In this document: positions 34,559 through 42,774 of the stretch, one piece after another
Layout of the letters: every line of letters begins with the position of its first letter
How positions within the stretch are numbered: position 1 is the stretch's first letter
Source of the DNA: Verrucomicrobiota bacterium
GTDB lineage: Bacteria; Verrucomicrobiota; Verrucomicrobiia; Limisphaerales; UBA11358
NCBI GenBank assembly: GCA_028873125.1
Contig: JAGWMQ010000013.1
Coordinates: forward strand, 1 to 48,882
Direction of reading: 5' to 3'
DNA length: 48,882 bases
Notes under the pieces: generated by a model
The model's input: only the letters and a program-made list of their open reading frames with translations
The model's database searches: none
What the model was told of the DNA's origin: nothing
Program-made: the position numbers and the translations under genes

Positions 34559-35458
34559 ATGAGCCAACCCACTCTGCTCGTTCTGGCCGCCGGCATCGGC
34601 AGCCGCTACGGCGGTCTCAAACAGATGGACCCCGTCGGGCCGTCCGGCGAGACGCTCATGGACTACTCGATTTACGACGCCCTGCGCTCCGGCTTTGGCA
34701 AGCTCGTCTTCGTCATCCGCCGCGACATCGAGGAGCCGTTTCGGAAATCCATCGCCGCGCGTTTCGAGAAACGCGCATCCGTCACCTGCGTCTTTCAGGA
34801 ACTCGGCAATCTACCGCCCGGATTCTCCGTCCCGCCAGGCCGCGAAAAGCCGTGGGGCACCGGCCAGGCGATTCTCTCGGCCGCAGACGCCATCGCCGAA
34901 CCGTTCGGCGTCATCAACGCCGACGACTTCTACGGGGCGCGGTCGTTTCAAATTCTGGCGGACCATCTGCGCTCCGGCAGCCCGGACTTCGCGATGGTCG
35001 CCTACGTGCTGCGCCAGACGCTGTCCGAACACGGCAGCGTCGCCCGCGGCGTTTGCATGACGAATCGGGAAGGCTTTTTGAAAGGCGTGACGGAGATTGT
35101 CGGCATCGAAAAGGACGGGGACGGAGCGAAATACGCCGGCATCGGCGGCACAATTTATCGCCTCATCGGGGATGCGCCGGTCTCGCTGAACCTGTGGGGT
35201 TTCACGCCGGCATTGTTCGGACATTTGCGCACGCAATTCGACCAGTTCCTGAGAGAACACGGCCAAGACGAAAGGATTGAGTTTTACATTCCCGCCGCCG
35301 TCAACGAACTCATCCGCGCGGGGCGCGTCCGCGTGAAAGTGTTGCGCACGCCCGACTCCTGGTTCGGCGTCACCTACCGCGAAGACCGGCCGCGGGTCAT
35401 GGAAGGCATCCGCCGGCTGATCACGCGCGGCGATTATCCGGAGAAACTCTGGCCCTGA
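34559..35458 (+). CDS. Sugar-phosphate nucleotidyltransferase-like protein
   Basis: A 299-residue Rossmann-fold NTP transferase (GT-A-like). The signature LAAGIGSRYGGLKQMDPVGPSG (nucleotide binding, about 9-30) and VINADDFYG (metal Asp) are clear, with PWGTGQAIL and GFTPALF further on. This group lies next to N-acetylhexosamine pathway genes in many genomes and may form UDP-activated sugars or salvage hexosamine-1-phosphate. The substrate cannot be read from sequence. ATG 34559 directly follows the CBM9-like stop codon. The gene converges on nagB over a 40-nt gap containing a strong hairpin. Confidence 0.75.
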   Translation: MSQPTLLVLAAGIGSRYGGLKQMDPVGPSGETLMDYSIYDALRSGFGKLVFVIRRDIEEPFRKSIAARFEKRASVTCVFQELGNLPPGFSVPPGREKPWGTGQAILSAADAIAEPFGVINADDFYGARSFQILADHLRSGSPDFAMVAYVLRQTLSEHGSVARGVCMTNREGFLKGVTEIVGIEKDGDGAKYAGIGGTIYRLIGDAPVSLNLWGFTPALFGHLRTQFDQFLREHGQDERIEFYIPAAVNELIRAGRVRVKVLRTPDSWFGVTYREDRPRVMEGIRRLITRGDYPEKLWP

Positions 35459-35488
35459 CCGGCGGCGTTTGGGCCAAGGCGCCGCCGG
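35459..35488. terminator. Bidirectional hairpin between converging genes
   Basis: A perfect 9-bp inverted repeat, CCGGCGGCG at 35459-35467 and CGCCGCCGG at 35480-35488, with a 12-nt loop lies between the stop codons of the nucleotidyltransferase and nagB. It has no U-run, so it may be a factor-dependent terminator or transcript end. Confidence 0.5.
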
Positions 35489-35498
35489 GGCGTGTCTC

Positions 35499-36290
35499 TC
35501 ACCCCTTGCGAAACGGCGCCCACTTCGGCTCCTGTTCAAACAGGGAGCGATAATGATCGGCATCCTCAAGCCGGCCCGCCGCCGCCTCGTCGAGAATCAC
35601 CTCGCAGTCTGCGTGCAATTGCAGCGCGCTGGCCGGGACCCGGGCGCACATCGGGCCTTCGAGCGCCCAGGCGACGATGTCCGCCTTGTCGCCGCCCGTG
35701 GCCAGCAAGAGACAGCGCCGGGCCTCCAGAATCGTCCCCAAGCCCATCGTCAGCGCGCGGCGCGGCATGTCGGCGGGGCTGGAAAAAAGCGGCGCATTCT
35801 GCTGGCGGGTGGCGGGCGAGAGGGTGACCACCCGCGTGCGTGAACGGAATGACGAGAGCGGTTCGTTGAAGCCCAGATGCCCGTTGAGCCCGATGCCGAG
35901 CAGTTGCAGGTCAATGCCGCCGCACCCAACGATCAATTCCTCGTAACGCGCGCATTCGGCGCGCAGATCGGCGGCTGTGCCGTCGGGCAGATGCGTCCGC
36001 CCCGGTTGGATGTTGACCTTCTCAAACAGGTGCCGGTTCATGTAGTGCCGGTAGGATTGCGGATGTTCCGGCGGCAGTCCGGCGTATTCGTCCAGGTTGA
36101 ACGTGCGGCACTGGGAAAAGTCCAGGCCGTCTTCCTGGTGCATCCACGCGAGCCGCGCATAAACGGCCTCCATCGTGCAACCGGTCGCCAGCCCGAGGGT
36201 CAAATTCGGCCGGGCGCGCAACGCGGCGGCGATCAGACGCGCCGTCAATTCGGCGGCGTCCTCGGCGGTGGGGCGGATGACAACGTCCAT
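35499..36290 (-). CDS. nagB: Glucosamine-6-phosphate deaminase
   Basis: Converts glucosamine-6-phosphate to fructose-6-phosphate and ammonia, the last step of amino-sugar catabolism. The 263 residues show the sugar-isomerase fold with LGLATGCTMEAVYARL (33-48), FNLDEYAGLP with Asp67, and LGIGLNGHLGFNEP with His138. The C-terminus has VILDEAAAG. Asn136 replaces the Asp of the E. coli GNDGH motif, as in Bacillus NagB. The start is ATG 36290; the 17 upstream codons are not conserved. It closes the amino-sugar part of the glycan locus; no NagA deacetylase or kinase is in the window. Confidence 0.92.
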   Translation of the reverse strand: MDVVIRPTAEDAAELTARLIAAALRARPNLTLGLATGCTMEAVYARLAWMHQEDGLDFSQCRTFNLDEYAGLPPEHPQSYRHYMNRHLFEKVNIQPGRTHLPDGTAADLRAECARYEELIVGCGGIDLQLLGIGLNGHLGFNEPLSSFRSRTRVVTLSPATRQQNAPLFSSPADMPRRALTMGLGTILEARRCLLLATGGDKADIVAWALEGPMCARVPASALQLHADCEVILDEAAAGRLEDADHYRSLFEQEPKWAPFRKG

Positions 36291-36334
36291 AAAATGACCC
36301 GCAGGTCCGAGGCAAAATAATCCGTCACTCACCG

Positions 36335-36362
36335 GAAACAATCCCCTGAATTGGGGGTGCGC
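36335..36362 (-). terminator. Possible terminator after the ABC-2 permease
   Basis: On the minus strand ACCCCC-aattca-GGGGAT followed by TGTTT forms a 6-bp hairpin before nagB. The U-run is weak, so this is tentative. Confidence 0.3.
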
Positions 36363-36475
36363 GCCGGTTGTGTCTCTTCAAAACTCCGTCTCCGGCGGAC
36401 CCACGAATTACTGTGCCAGACTTTTGCCGGGTTCCAATCACATCCTGTTCGGATTTCAAGCCTGCCGACCTCTTC

Positions 36476-37288
36476 TCACCCTCCAAAGGCCGAGTATTTC
36501 TTGATGCCGCGCCGCCAGGCGAACCGGGCCAGCGCGTAGCCGGCCAGCACCCAGCCCAGTTGCGCCAGCAACCGCAGCCACAGCGTCGTTCCGGTGGTAT
36601 TGCCCATGTAAATGGACACCGGAAAATAGAGCTGATACGGAAACGGCGTGAAAAACAACGCTTGTTCCAGCGCCGGACTGATCGAATGCAGCAGCGAGAG
36701 TGGAAACAGATGGCCGCTGGCGATGTATTCAAACGCGAACAGGATGAAGATGAAGGTGGAGATTTCCAGCAGCCAGAACGCCAGCATCGCCATGGCGTAG
36801 GAAATGAAAAATTGCAACAGCGCCGTCAGCGCCAGCGACACCAGGAAAATCCCGAACGTGGCCGCGTCGGGCGGCGGCACGACGTTTTTGCGGAAGCAGA
36901 AGATGAAGGCCGCCAGGGGCACGGCGGCCATGGCCGTGAAGGCGACGCGCCCGGAGAAAAACAGGAAAAGCCGATACCACAGGTAATCAATCGGCTTGAG
37001 CAGGAACTGGCTGATGTTACCTTCGCGGATGTCGGCGGCGATCTGCCAGTCGTCGTCGTTGACCGCCGTCAGCACGTCCACCACGGCGATCATCAGGTAA
37101 TAAAAAATCATCTCCGACTGGGTGTAGCCGCCGGGCGCGCCCCCGCCCTTGCCGGCATACACGGTGCGCCAGAGCGAAAGCATGGCGAAGAGCGGGATGA
37201 AACTGAACAGCGTCCGCGTCAGATAATTGACGCGATACGTCAGGTTGTTCTGAATCCCGACGCCCAGGACATGCCAGTATTTTTGCAC
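36476..37288 (-). CDS. ABC-2 type permease (DUF990-like)
   Basis: A 270-residue integral membrane protein with about six predicted membrane segments (such as LFSFIPLFAMLSLW, YYLMIAVVDVLTAV, AAVPLAAFIFCF, FGIFLVSLALTALLQFFIS, LEISTFIFILFAF, LAQLGWVLAGYALARF). The DIREGNISQFLLKPIDYLWYRL motif is typical of the ABC-2/DUF990 family that exports drugs or glycans with a separate ATPase. The start is a GTG at 37288-37286. The expected ATPase and second permease genes are absent on either side; upstream lies decayed and mobile DNA, which suggests that this operon has been broken. Confidence 0.75.
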   Translation of the reverse strand: MQKYWHVLGVGIQNNLTYRVNYLTRTLFSFIPLFAMLSLWRTVYAGKGGGAPGGYTQSEMIFYYLMIAVVDVLTAVNDDDWQIAADIREGNISQFLLKPIDYLWYRLFLFFSGRVAFTAMAAVPLAAFIFCFRKNVVPPPDAATFGIFLVSLALTALLQFFISYAMAMLAFWLLEISTFIFILFAFEYIASGHLFPLSLLHSISPALEQALFFTPFPYQLYFPVSIYMGNTTGTTLWLRLLAQLGWVLAGYALARFAWRRGIKKYSAFGG

Positions 37289-37384
37289 CGGACAGGAGAA
37301 TAGCCGGGGACGCGGTGGATTGCAAAAGTTGGCCGCGCGCGCCGTGTCTTGACTTCAAAATTTCCGGGCGCATCGCTTAACAGT

Positions 37385-37480
37385 GTCCTGAATTCAAACT
37401 TGGCGGGGCGGGCAGTCCTCCGCCCGCCGCAACCACCAAAAGAGGCGCGCATGGAGTGGTGCGCCCTGCCGAATCAGGAC
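37385..37480. repeat. Short inverted-end palindromic element
   Basis: The segment is bounded by gtcctgaattc and gaatcaggac in inverted orientation. It contains an internal palindrome GCGGGC-agtcctcc-GCCCGC and a second imperfect pair ggcgcgca/tggtgcgcc. About 95 nt long, it could be a small interspersed repeat or a MITE-like element. Confidence 0.4.
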
Positions 37481-37488
37481 ATTTCCCA

Positions 37489-37723
37489 TCACTTCGCAGC
37501 CTTGACTTTCAACAAAACCGACCCGGGCGGCGGCACGGAAACGGTGAGGTTTTGATGGAATATTCAGGTGGAAATGGTTCCAACCGTTCCAGCCCATCGG
37601 CTGCGTGCGCGCCAACTCGGCGTCCAGGTGGGAAGATTGGACCCGGGCGGCGGACGGCGCGAGAACGGCGCCCGACAAAATGGCCGCGCCGAACAGGAAA
37701 ACTTTTTTGCCGGGCGCGCGCAT
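37489..37723 (-). pseudogene. GH27 alpha-galactosidase relic with internal deletion
   Basis: The minus strand from ATG 37723 encodes a signal peptide (KKVFLFGAAILSGAVLAPSA) and ELARTQPMGWNGWNHF, the well-known N-terminal start of GH27 alpha-galactosidases. Only about ten codons later the reading shifts by one frame into NLTVSVPPPGSVLLKVKAAK and a TGA at 37491-37489, the typical C-terminal end of the same family. The middle (about 350 codons, with both catalytic Asp) is deleted. Confidence 0.7.
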
Positions 37724-37862
37724 TGGATGGCGCAGACTAGCGCGTGAGGCGGGACAGTCAAGCGTGTGATTTGCGATGTGATTTGCGATTTACGAAGGCC
37801 TTGGAACTTTCTAAATTGCCGCTTCAAATTTGCGCATCACGAGCCTCCCCATGAACCATGAT

Positions 37863-39191
37863 TTAATTTACGGCGGAAGGAATGAGGGTAAAACCTTGTT
37901 TTTTGGCCAGCTTGCGCAACAAGCGCGTTTCGGTTTCCAGCACCTTGGCTTCGTAACTCTTGAGTCCTTTCTCGACGTAGTCCAATCCGTAGCGCAGCAG
38001 CCGATAGAACAACAATGCCAGCTTGCGTGCCAAAGCGACGTTGGCCGCCAGTCCGCCGATTCGGCCGCGCAAGCGTCGGTAAAATCCGCCCAAGGCCTTG
38101 TCCACACTTCGTGCCAAGGTAAACGCCGCCGCGCAAAACATCCGCCCGGCCCGGTTGCGATGCGCCTTGACGTAGCCTTTGCGTTTGCCGCTTTGTTTGT
38201 GTCCGCCGGCCAGCCCCAGCCACGAAGCAAAATGTTTCTCGCTGGGCCAGCGCGTCATGTCGGTCCCCACTTCGCTGATCAGTTGCAGCACCAGATACGT
38301 CCCCAAGCCCGGAATCTGCGTCGCGTCGCGCCCGCCGCAAATGCGCGCCAGCAATTCCTGAAAACGCTCAATGGCCGGCGTGTTCTTGGCCAACGCTCTG
38401 GCTGGGGCCAATCTCAGCGGGGCGGCATGGTCGCCCGGCGGAGGGGTGGGTCCCGCCATCGCTTGGAGCAGTTTTTCCAGTTCCCGATCACAATCGGCCA
38501 CCTTTTGCTGATACGTCTCCCACAACTCCAGCGCCTGTCGCAGCGCGAAGAGTTGTTCGGCTTTCCAACAGCCCCGCAGACTTTCCTTGACCCGCTCGGA
38601 TTTCTTTTTGCGGATTTGCTCGTCGCACAAGGCCAGCAGTTCTCCGGGGCGGCGTTCGCCCGCCAGAATGGCGCGCACCACCTTGAGTCCGCTCACGCCC
38701 GTCAAGTCGCTGATTACGTCGTGGAACTTGATGTTCATGCGTTCCAGCGCCTGCTGCATCTTCTGCACTTGCGCGGCCGCGCCGATAATGTGATCGGAGC
38801 GCAGCCGTTGATAATCCTGCAAGCGACGAATATCGCCGGGCGGCACAAAACCGCCGCGCAACAGTCCATGCGCGTGCAAGGTGGCCAGCCATTGGCAATC
38901 GGCCATGTCGGTCTTGCGACCGGGCACGTTCTGCACATGGCGGCCATTCACCACGACCACTTCCAGTCCGGCCGCTTCCAGCGCCTCATAGAGATAGAGC
39001 CAATAAACCCCGGTGGCTTCCATCGCCACAGTGCGCACGCTTTGTTGCAAGAGCCAGTGGCGCAAACTTTCCAGATCGCCGGTGAACGTGCCGAACACTT
39101 TCGGCGGCTCTCCGGCAATGGAGACATGGAGCTTTTCGCTGCCCACATCAATGGCGGCAGCCTTGGAATCAAGGACGGGCAAACTTTTCAT
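37863..39191 (-). CDS. IS110-family transposase
   Basis: A 442-residue DEDD transposase/recombinase. The N-terminal RuvC-like domain begins SKAAAIDVGSEKLHV (Asp15), with AMEATGVYW and the RKTDMADCQWLA motif that completes the acidic active site. A coiled middle region (AAAQVQKMQQALERM) follows, and the C-terminal Tnp20 domain contains the IPGLG turn and TDMTRWPSEKHFASWLGL, where the catalytic Ser of the family lies. No frameshift or premature stop, so it may be active. The ATG is at 39191-39189. IS110 enzymes use an RNA from the noncoding end to choose the target. Confidence 0.9.
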   Translation of the reverse strand: MKSLPVLDSKAAAIDVGSEKLHVSIAGEPPKVFGTFTGDLESLRHWLLQQSVRTVAMEATGVYWLYLYEALEAAGLEVVVVNGRHVQNVPGRKTDMADCQWLATLHAHGLLRGGFVPPGDIRRLQDYQRLRSDHIIGAAAQVQKMQQALERMNIKFHDVISDLTGVSGLKVVRAILAGERRPGELLALCDEQIRKKKSERVKESLRGCWKAEQLFALRQALELWETYQQKVADCDRELEKLLQAMAGPTPPPGDHAAPLRLAPARALAKNTPAIERFQELLARICGGRDATQIPGLGTYLVLQLISEVGTDMTRWPSEKHFASWLGLAGGHKQSGKRKGYVKAHRNRAGRMFCAAAFTLARSVDKALGGFYRRLRGRIGGLAANVALARKLALLFYRLLRYGLDYVEKGLKSYEAKVLETETRLLRKLAKKQGFTLIPSAVN

Positions 39192-39449
39192 AACGTGATG
39201 TGTGAATGTTGGTTGAACGGGCCAGCCGTCCGGTGCCCGGTTGCCTCCTCAAAGAGGAACAAGCCTCCCCAGCGGGAACACCGTCCAGAAACGGCGTCAC
39301 CAAACAATACACCTGTCGGCGACCGGAACCAGTCTATGCTGCGGGCAATCCCAAAACTGAGGATGCGCCAAAGGTTAGGACGGTCACACTGCGCCCGACG
39401 GCTGGTGACGCTCACGCTATCAGGTTCAGGGGTTCAATGCGCCAAATTT
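39192..39449 (-). ncRNA. Candidate bridge RNA region of the IS110 element
   Basis: The 258-nt noncoding end upstream of the transposase contains several possible stems on the minus strand. Examples are TTCCTC-ttt-GAGGAG (about 39243-39257), CCGT-ttctgg-ACGG (39283-39296) and a longer-range pairing CGGTG...CACCG. IS110-group elements encode their bridge RNA in this position. I cannot identify the two guide loops by eye, so the assignment rests on position and structure. Confidence 0.4.
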
Positions 39450-39465
39450 ATTTTGGAGGAATTCT

Positions 39466-40161
39466 ATGCTTAAAACCATCCGCCATCGCTGCCTCCCGCC
39501 GGCCTTGTTCGCCGCGCTCGCCCTCAACACGCCGCAACTTCCGGCGCAAACCCCGCCCCGGGTTTCCCAATGGGAACCGGAAATCCGGCGCTTCGAGCGG
39601 ATGGACCGCACCAACCCGCCGCCGCAGCACGCCGTGCTCTTCATCGGCAGTTCCTCCATCCGCAAGTGGCACACCCTGGCCCAGGATTTTCCCGGCGTGC
39701 ACGTCATCAACCGCGGCTTCGGCGGCTCGGAAATCCACGACTCGACCCACTTCGCCCGGCAGATTATTTTCCCCTATCAGCCGCGGATCATCGTGTTCTA
39801 CGCCGGCGACAACGACCTGGCCACCGGCATGTCGCCCGATCAGGTCGTGGCCGAATACCAGGCCTTTGTGCATGCCGTCCATGCGCGCCTGCCCGACACC
39901 CTCATCGTCTTCATTTCCATCAAACCCAGCCCGATCCGATGGCGGTTGAAGGACAAAATCATCGAGACCAACCGACGCATCGCCGCCCTGAAAGGTCCGC
40001 ATCTGGCGTTCGTGGACATTTTTTCGCCCATGCTGGACGCGCAGGGCAATCCGCGTCAGGACCTGTTCCTGTCAGATGGATTGCACCCAAACGAAAAGGC
40101 CTATCGCCTTTGGGCCTCGCTGATTCAGCCGTATTTGAAGCCATCCTCACCCCGCGAATGA
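39466..40161 (+). CDS. SGNH/GDSL-type esterase, exported
   Basis: A 231-residue exported hydrolase with signal peptide (LPPALFAALALNTPQLPA). The SGNH blocks are visible: FIGSSSIRKW (Ser in block I, residues 62-64), NRGFGGS (Gly), YAGDNDLA (Asn) and SDGLHPNEKAY (Asp and His near the C-terminus). Such enzymes often remove acetyl or other acyl groups from glycans. A clear ribosome-binding site GGAGGA at 39455-39460 fits ATG 39466. Its stop overlaps the start of the GH2 gene, so both enzymes are made together and probably attack the same polysaccharide. Confidence 0.85.
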   Translation: MLKTIRHRCLPPALFAALALNTPQLPAQTPPRVSQWEPEIRRFERMDRTNPPPQHAVLFIGSSSIRKWHTLAQDFPGVHVINRGFGGSEIHDSTHFARQIIFPYQPRIIVFYAGDNDLATGMSPDQVVAEYQAFVHAVHARLPDTLIVFISIKPSPIRWRLKDKIIETNRRIAALKGPHLAFVDIFSPMLDAQGNPRQDLFLSDGLHPNEKAYRLWASLIQPYLKPSSPRE

Positions 40162-42575
40162 AAGCAAGTCAACTCGTTGTTGCCGGGCTGCTCCTGTCCG
40201 GTACCGCAGCCTGCGCCGCCTCCTCTCCGCGCCTGCGCCAGAACTTCGACTTCGACTGGCGGTTTCATCTGGGCGACGTGCCCGCGGCGTCGGCGCGGAA
40301 TTTTCCCGACGCCGATTGGCGCGCACTGAACGTGCCCCACGACTACAGCCGGGAAGGAGATTTTTCCGAGACGAACGACAGTTGCACCGCGTTTCTGCCC
40401 GGGGGCATCGGCTGGTATCGCAAGACGTTTGTCGTGCCGGCGGCCTGGAGCAACCGGCTCGTCAGCGTCCAGTTCGACGGCGTATCGGAACAAAGCCGGG
40501 TCTGGATCAACGGCCACTTTCTCGGCGAGCGGCCTTATGCCTACACCACCTTTGCCTACCGCCTGACGCCCTGGCTGAACTTCGGCGGCACCAACGTCCT
40601 CGCCGTCCGCTGCGACCGCGTGGCCATTGACGACTCGCGCTGGTATCCCGGCTCCGGCATCTACCGCCACGTCTGGCTCCTCGTCACCGGAAAAATCCAC
40701 TTCGCGCGATACGGCGTCTTCATCACCACGCCGGAAGTGTCGGCCCAGCGGGCGCAGGTGAAAATCCGGACGCGGGTTCAAAACGAAACCGGCGATGGCT
40801 GGAACACCCATGTCATCACCACAATTTTGAACCCGAAAGGTGACGAAGTGTTGAGCCTGGATTATGGCGAGGACATTGACGCTCATCAGGACGGCCAATT
40901 CGCCCAGACCGGCGAAATTTCCTCGCCGCAACTCTGGTCGCCGGATTCGCCGTCGCTTTACACCGCCGTCACTGAAATCTGGGTCGCCGGAAAAGTCGTT
41001 GACCGGTTGCAGACGAAATTCGGTATCCGCTCCATCCGCTTTGACGCGCAGCGCGGCTTTCTCCTGAACGGCGCGCCGCTCAAACTCAAGGGCGTCTGCC
41101 TGCACGATGACGCCGGCGCGCTGGGCGTGGCCGTGCCGGACCGGGTGCTCGAGCGCCGCCTGCGCCTGCTCAAGGCCATCGGCTGCAACGCCGTCCGCTG
41201 CTCGCACAATCCCAAGGCGCCGGAATTTTACGACTTTTGCGACCGGCTGGGTTTGCTGGTCATGGACGAGGCGTTTGACGAATGGACGGGCGCCAAGCGC
41301 AAATGGATTCACGGCTGGAACGTCGGCACGCCCTCGCGGCATCCGGGCTACTCGGCGTTTTTCAACCAATGGGCCGACCGCGACCTGCGCGACCTGGTGC
41401 GGCGCGACCGCAATCATCCCTGCGTCATCCTCTGGAGCATCGGCAACGAGATTGATTATCCGGGCGACCCGTTCAGCTACCCGACGGACAACGACTACAA
41501 CTCCAACCAACCCTCGGCAAAAGTTCTGGTCCCCATCGCCCGGCGTTTGATCGCCGACGTGCGCCAATGCGACGACACGCGGCCCGTCACCGCTGCCCTG
41601 GCCAACCTGCCCGCCTCCGACGCCACCGGCCTGTCCGGCCTGCTCGACGTGGTCGGCGTCAATTATCAACTCGACCAGTTCCTCAAGGATTTGGCGCGTT
41701 ACCCAGACCGGAAATTTTTCTCCAGCGAATGCGGCTTTGGCCTGAACTACGCCGGGCTGTGCGCGACCAACCCGCGCGTGGCCGGGCAATTTTTGTGGGC
41801 GGGCTTCGATTACTTGGGCGAGGCCAAGCGCTGGCCGGGGCACGGCTGGGATGACTGCCTGTTCGACACCTGCGGTTTCGAGAAGCCGCGCTGCTATTTC
41901 CGTCAATCGCTCTGGTCGAAAAAGCCCATGGTCCATGCCGCCGTCCGCACCCGCGCCGCCCGTCGCGGCGCCAGAAGCTGGCAGGGCGACTTCGGCTGGG
42001 CGCCGATGCGGAGCGATTGGAACTGGGCCGGCGACCCGCGCCCGGAACTGCCGGTGGAAGTCTATTCCAACTGCAAAACCGTCGAACTGTTCCTGAACGG
42101 CCAAACGCTCGGAAAAAAATCCCTGGCCGACGCGCCCGATCGCATCCGTCGCTGGCGGGTTCATTTTGAACCCGGCGAACTCAAAGCCGCCGGCGCCGGC
42201 TCCGGGAAAACCGTCGTCTATCGTCTCGTCACCGCCGGCAAACCGGACCATCTCCAGCTCATTGCCGACCGCACCCGGCTGGCGGCCGACGGCGAGGACG
42301 CGGCCCAAATCGAAATTCGTCTGGTGGACGCCAAAGGCGTCCGGGTTCCCAATCACGACGTTGTTTGTTCCGTGCGCGTGACCGGCGCGGGGCGGCTCCT
42401 GGCCGTGGACAACGGGAATCAGGAGGACATGACGCCGTTGACTTCCTCCTCGCGCCAACTTCACGACGGCCGCGCGCTGGCCATCGTGCAGAGCCGCCGC
42501 CGGAGCGGCGACATCACGATGACCGTGTCCGCGCCGGGTTTGCCCGAAGCGCAACTAAAATTGAGGGCTTTATAG
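40158..42575 (+). CDS. GH2 beta-galactosidase-like enzyme with DUF4982 domain
   Basis: An 805-residue exported enzyme. Signal peptide (LVVAGLLLSGTAACAA), sugar-binding jelly-roll (about 30-200), Ig-like domain, and TIM barrel from about KLKGVCLHDD. The acid/base is Glu431 in WSIGNEID; the nucleophile is Glu524 in FSSECGFG. A DUF4982-like domain (PVEVYSNCKTVELFLNGQTLG) and a C-terminal Ig-like domain (EIRLVDAKGVRVPNHD) follow. Beta-galactosidase activity is the usual activity of this architecture, but beta-glucuronidase or mannosidase cannot be excluded. The start ATG overlaps the SGNH stop by four nucleotides (ATGA). Confidence 0.88.
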   Translation: MKASQLVVAGLLLSGTAACAASSPRLRQNFDFDWRFHLGDVPAASARNFPDADWRALNVPHDYSREGDFSETNDSCTAFLPGGIGWYRKTFVVPAAWSNRLVSVQFDGVSEQSRVWINGHFLGERPYAYTTFAYRLTPWLNFGGTNVLAVRCDRVAIDDSRWYPGSGIYRHVWLLVTGKIHFARYGVFITTPEVSAQRAQVKIRTRVQNETGDGWNTHVITTILNPKGDEVLSLDYGEDIDAHQDGQFAQTGEISSPQLWSPDSPSLYTAVTEIWVAGKVVDRLQTKFGIRSIRFDAQRGFLLNGAPLKLKGVCLHDDAGALGVAVPDRVLERRLRLLKAIGCNAVRCSHNPKAPEFYDFCDRLGLLVMDEAFDEWTGAKRKWIHGWNVGTPSRHPGYSAFFNQWADRDLRDLVRRDRNHPCVILWSIGNEIDYPGDPFSYPTDNDYNSNQPSAKVLVPIARRLIADVRQCDDTRPVTAALANLPASDATGLSGLLDVVGVNYQLDQFLKDLARYPDRKFFSSECGFGLNYAGLCATNPRVAGQFLWAGFDYLGEAKRWPGHGWDDCLFDTCGFEKPRCYFRQSLWSKKPMVHAAVRTRAARRGARSWQGDFGWAPMRSDWNWAGDPRPELPVEVYSNCKTVELFLNGQTLGKKSLADAPDRIRRWRVHFEPGELKAAGAGSGKTVVYRLVTAGKPDHLQLIADRTRLAADGEDAAQIEIRLVDAKGVRVPNHDVVCSVRVTGAGRLLAVDNGNQEDMTPLTSSSRQLHDGRALAIVQSRRRSGDITMTVSAPGLPEAQLKLRAL

Positions 42576-42684
42576 TTTGCGGAAAATTCCATTCGGCGAT
42601 CTTCCGAACAGATCGTTGACTAAAGACCGCCAACCGGACACGGCATCGTGACAAGGCTGTCAGCAATTTTTAGCAGAGATTTTC

Positions 42685-42713
42685 TTGACAAATCAGAGAA
42701 TTGAAATAAGCCT
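42685..42713 (+). promoter_or_regulatory. Possible promoter of the response regulator
   Basis: A perfect -35 box TTGACA at 42685-42690 is followed 17 nt later by AAGCCT; TAAGCC at 16 nt spacing is also possible. The -10 is weak, but no better match lies in the 190-nt gap before the response-regulator gene. Confidence 0.35.
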
Positions 42714-42774
42714 GTAGGCAGCGATTGCTCAGTGGCCTGAATAACCCGAAACAGGGGCGAAAAGGATGGCCATT

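Larger units (their letters stand above)
37289..37862. other. Decayed region between the permease and the IS110 element
   Basis: 574 nt with a GH27 relic (37489-37723), a repeat with palindromic GCGGGC/GCCCGC core bounded by inverted ends GTCCTGA/TCAGGAC (about 37385-37480), and the right end of the IS110 element. No intact gene. Confidence 0.55.
37826..39449 (-). mobile_element. IS110-family insertion sequence
   Basis: The element carries a complete IS110-family transposase and no other gene. Boundaries are estimated from an imperfect inverted repeat: aaatttgcgcat at 37826-37837 and atgcgccaaattt at 39437-39449. The transposase lies close to the first end and leaves a long (about 250 nt) noncoding region before its start codon, the layout of IS110-group elements with their bridge-RNA region in the long end. 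It has inserted between decayed GH27/ABC DNA and the SGNH-GH2 pair, whose ribosome-binding site lies just outside. Confidence 0.65.

Noticed and set aside
40125-42554. An 809-codon minus-strand frame antisense to the GH2 gene.
   Set aside because: GH2 catalytic motifs, the ATGA overlap with the SGNH gene and the signal peptide support the plus strand.
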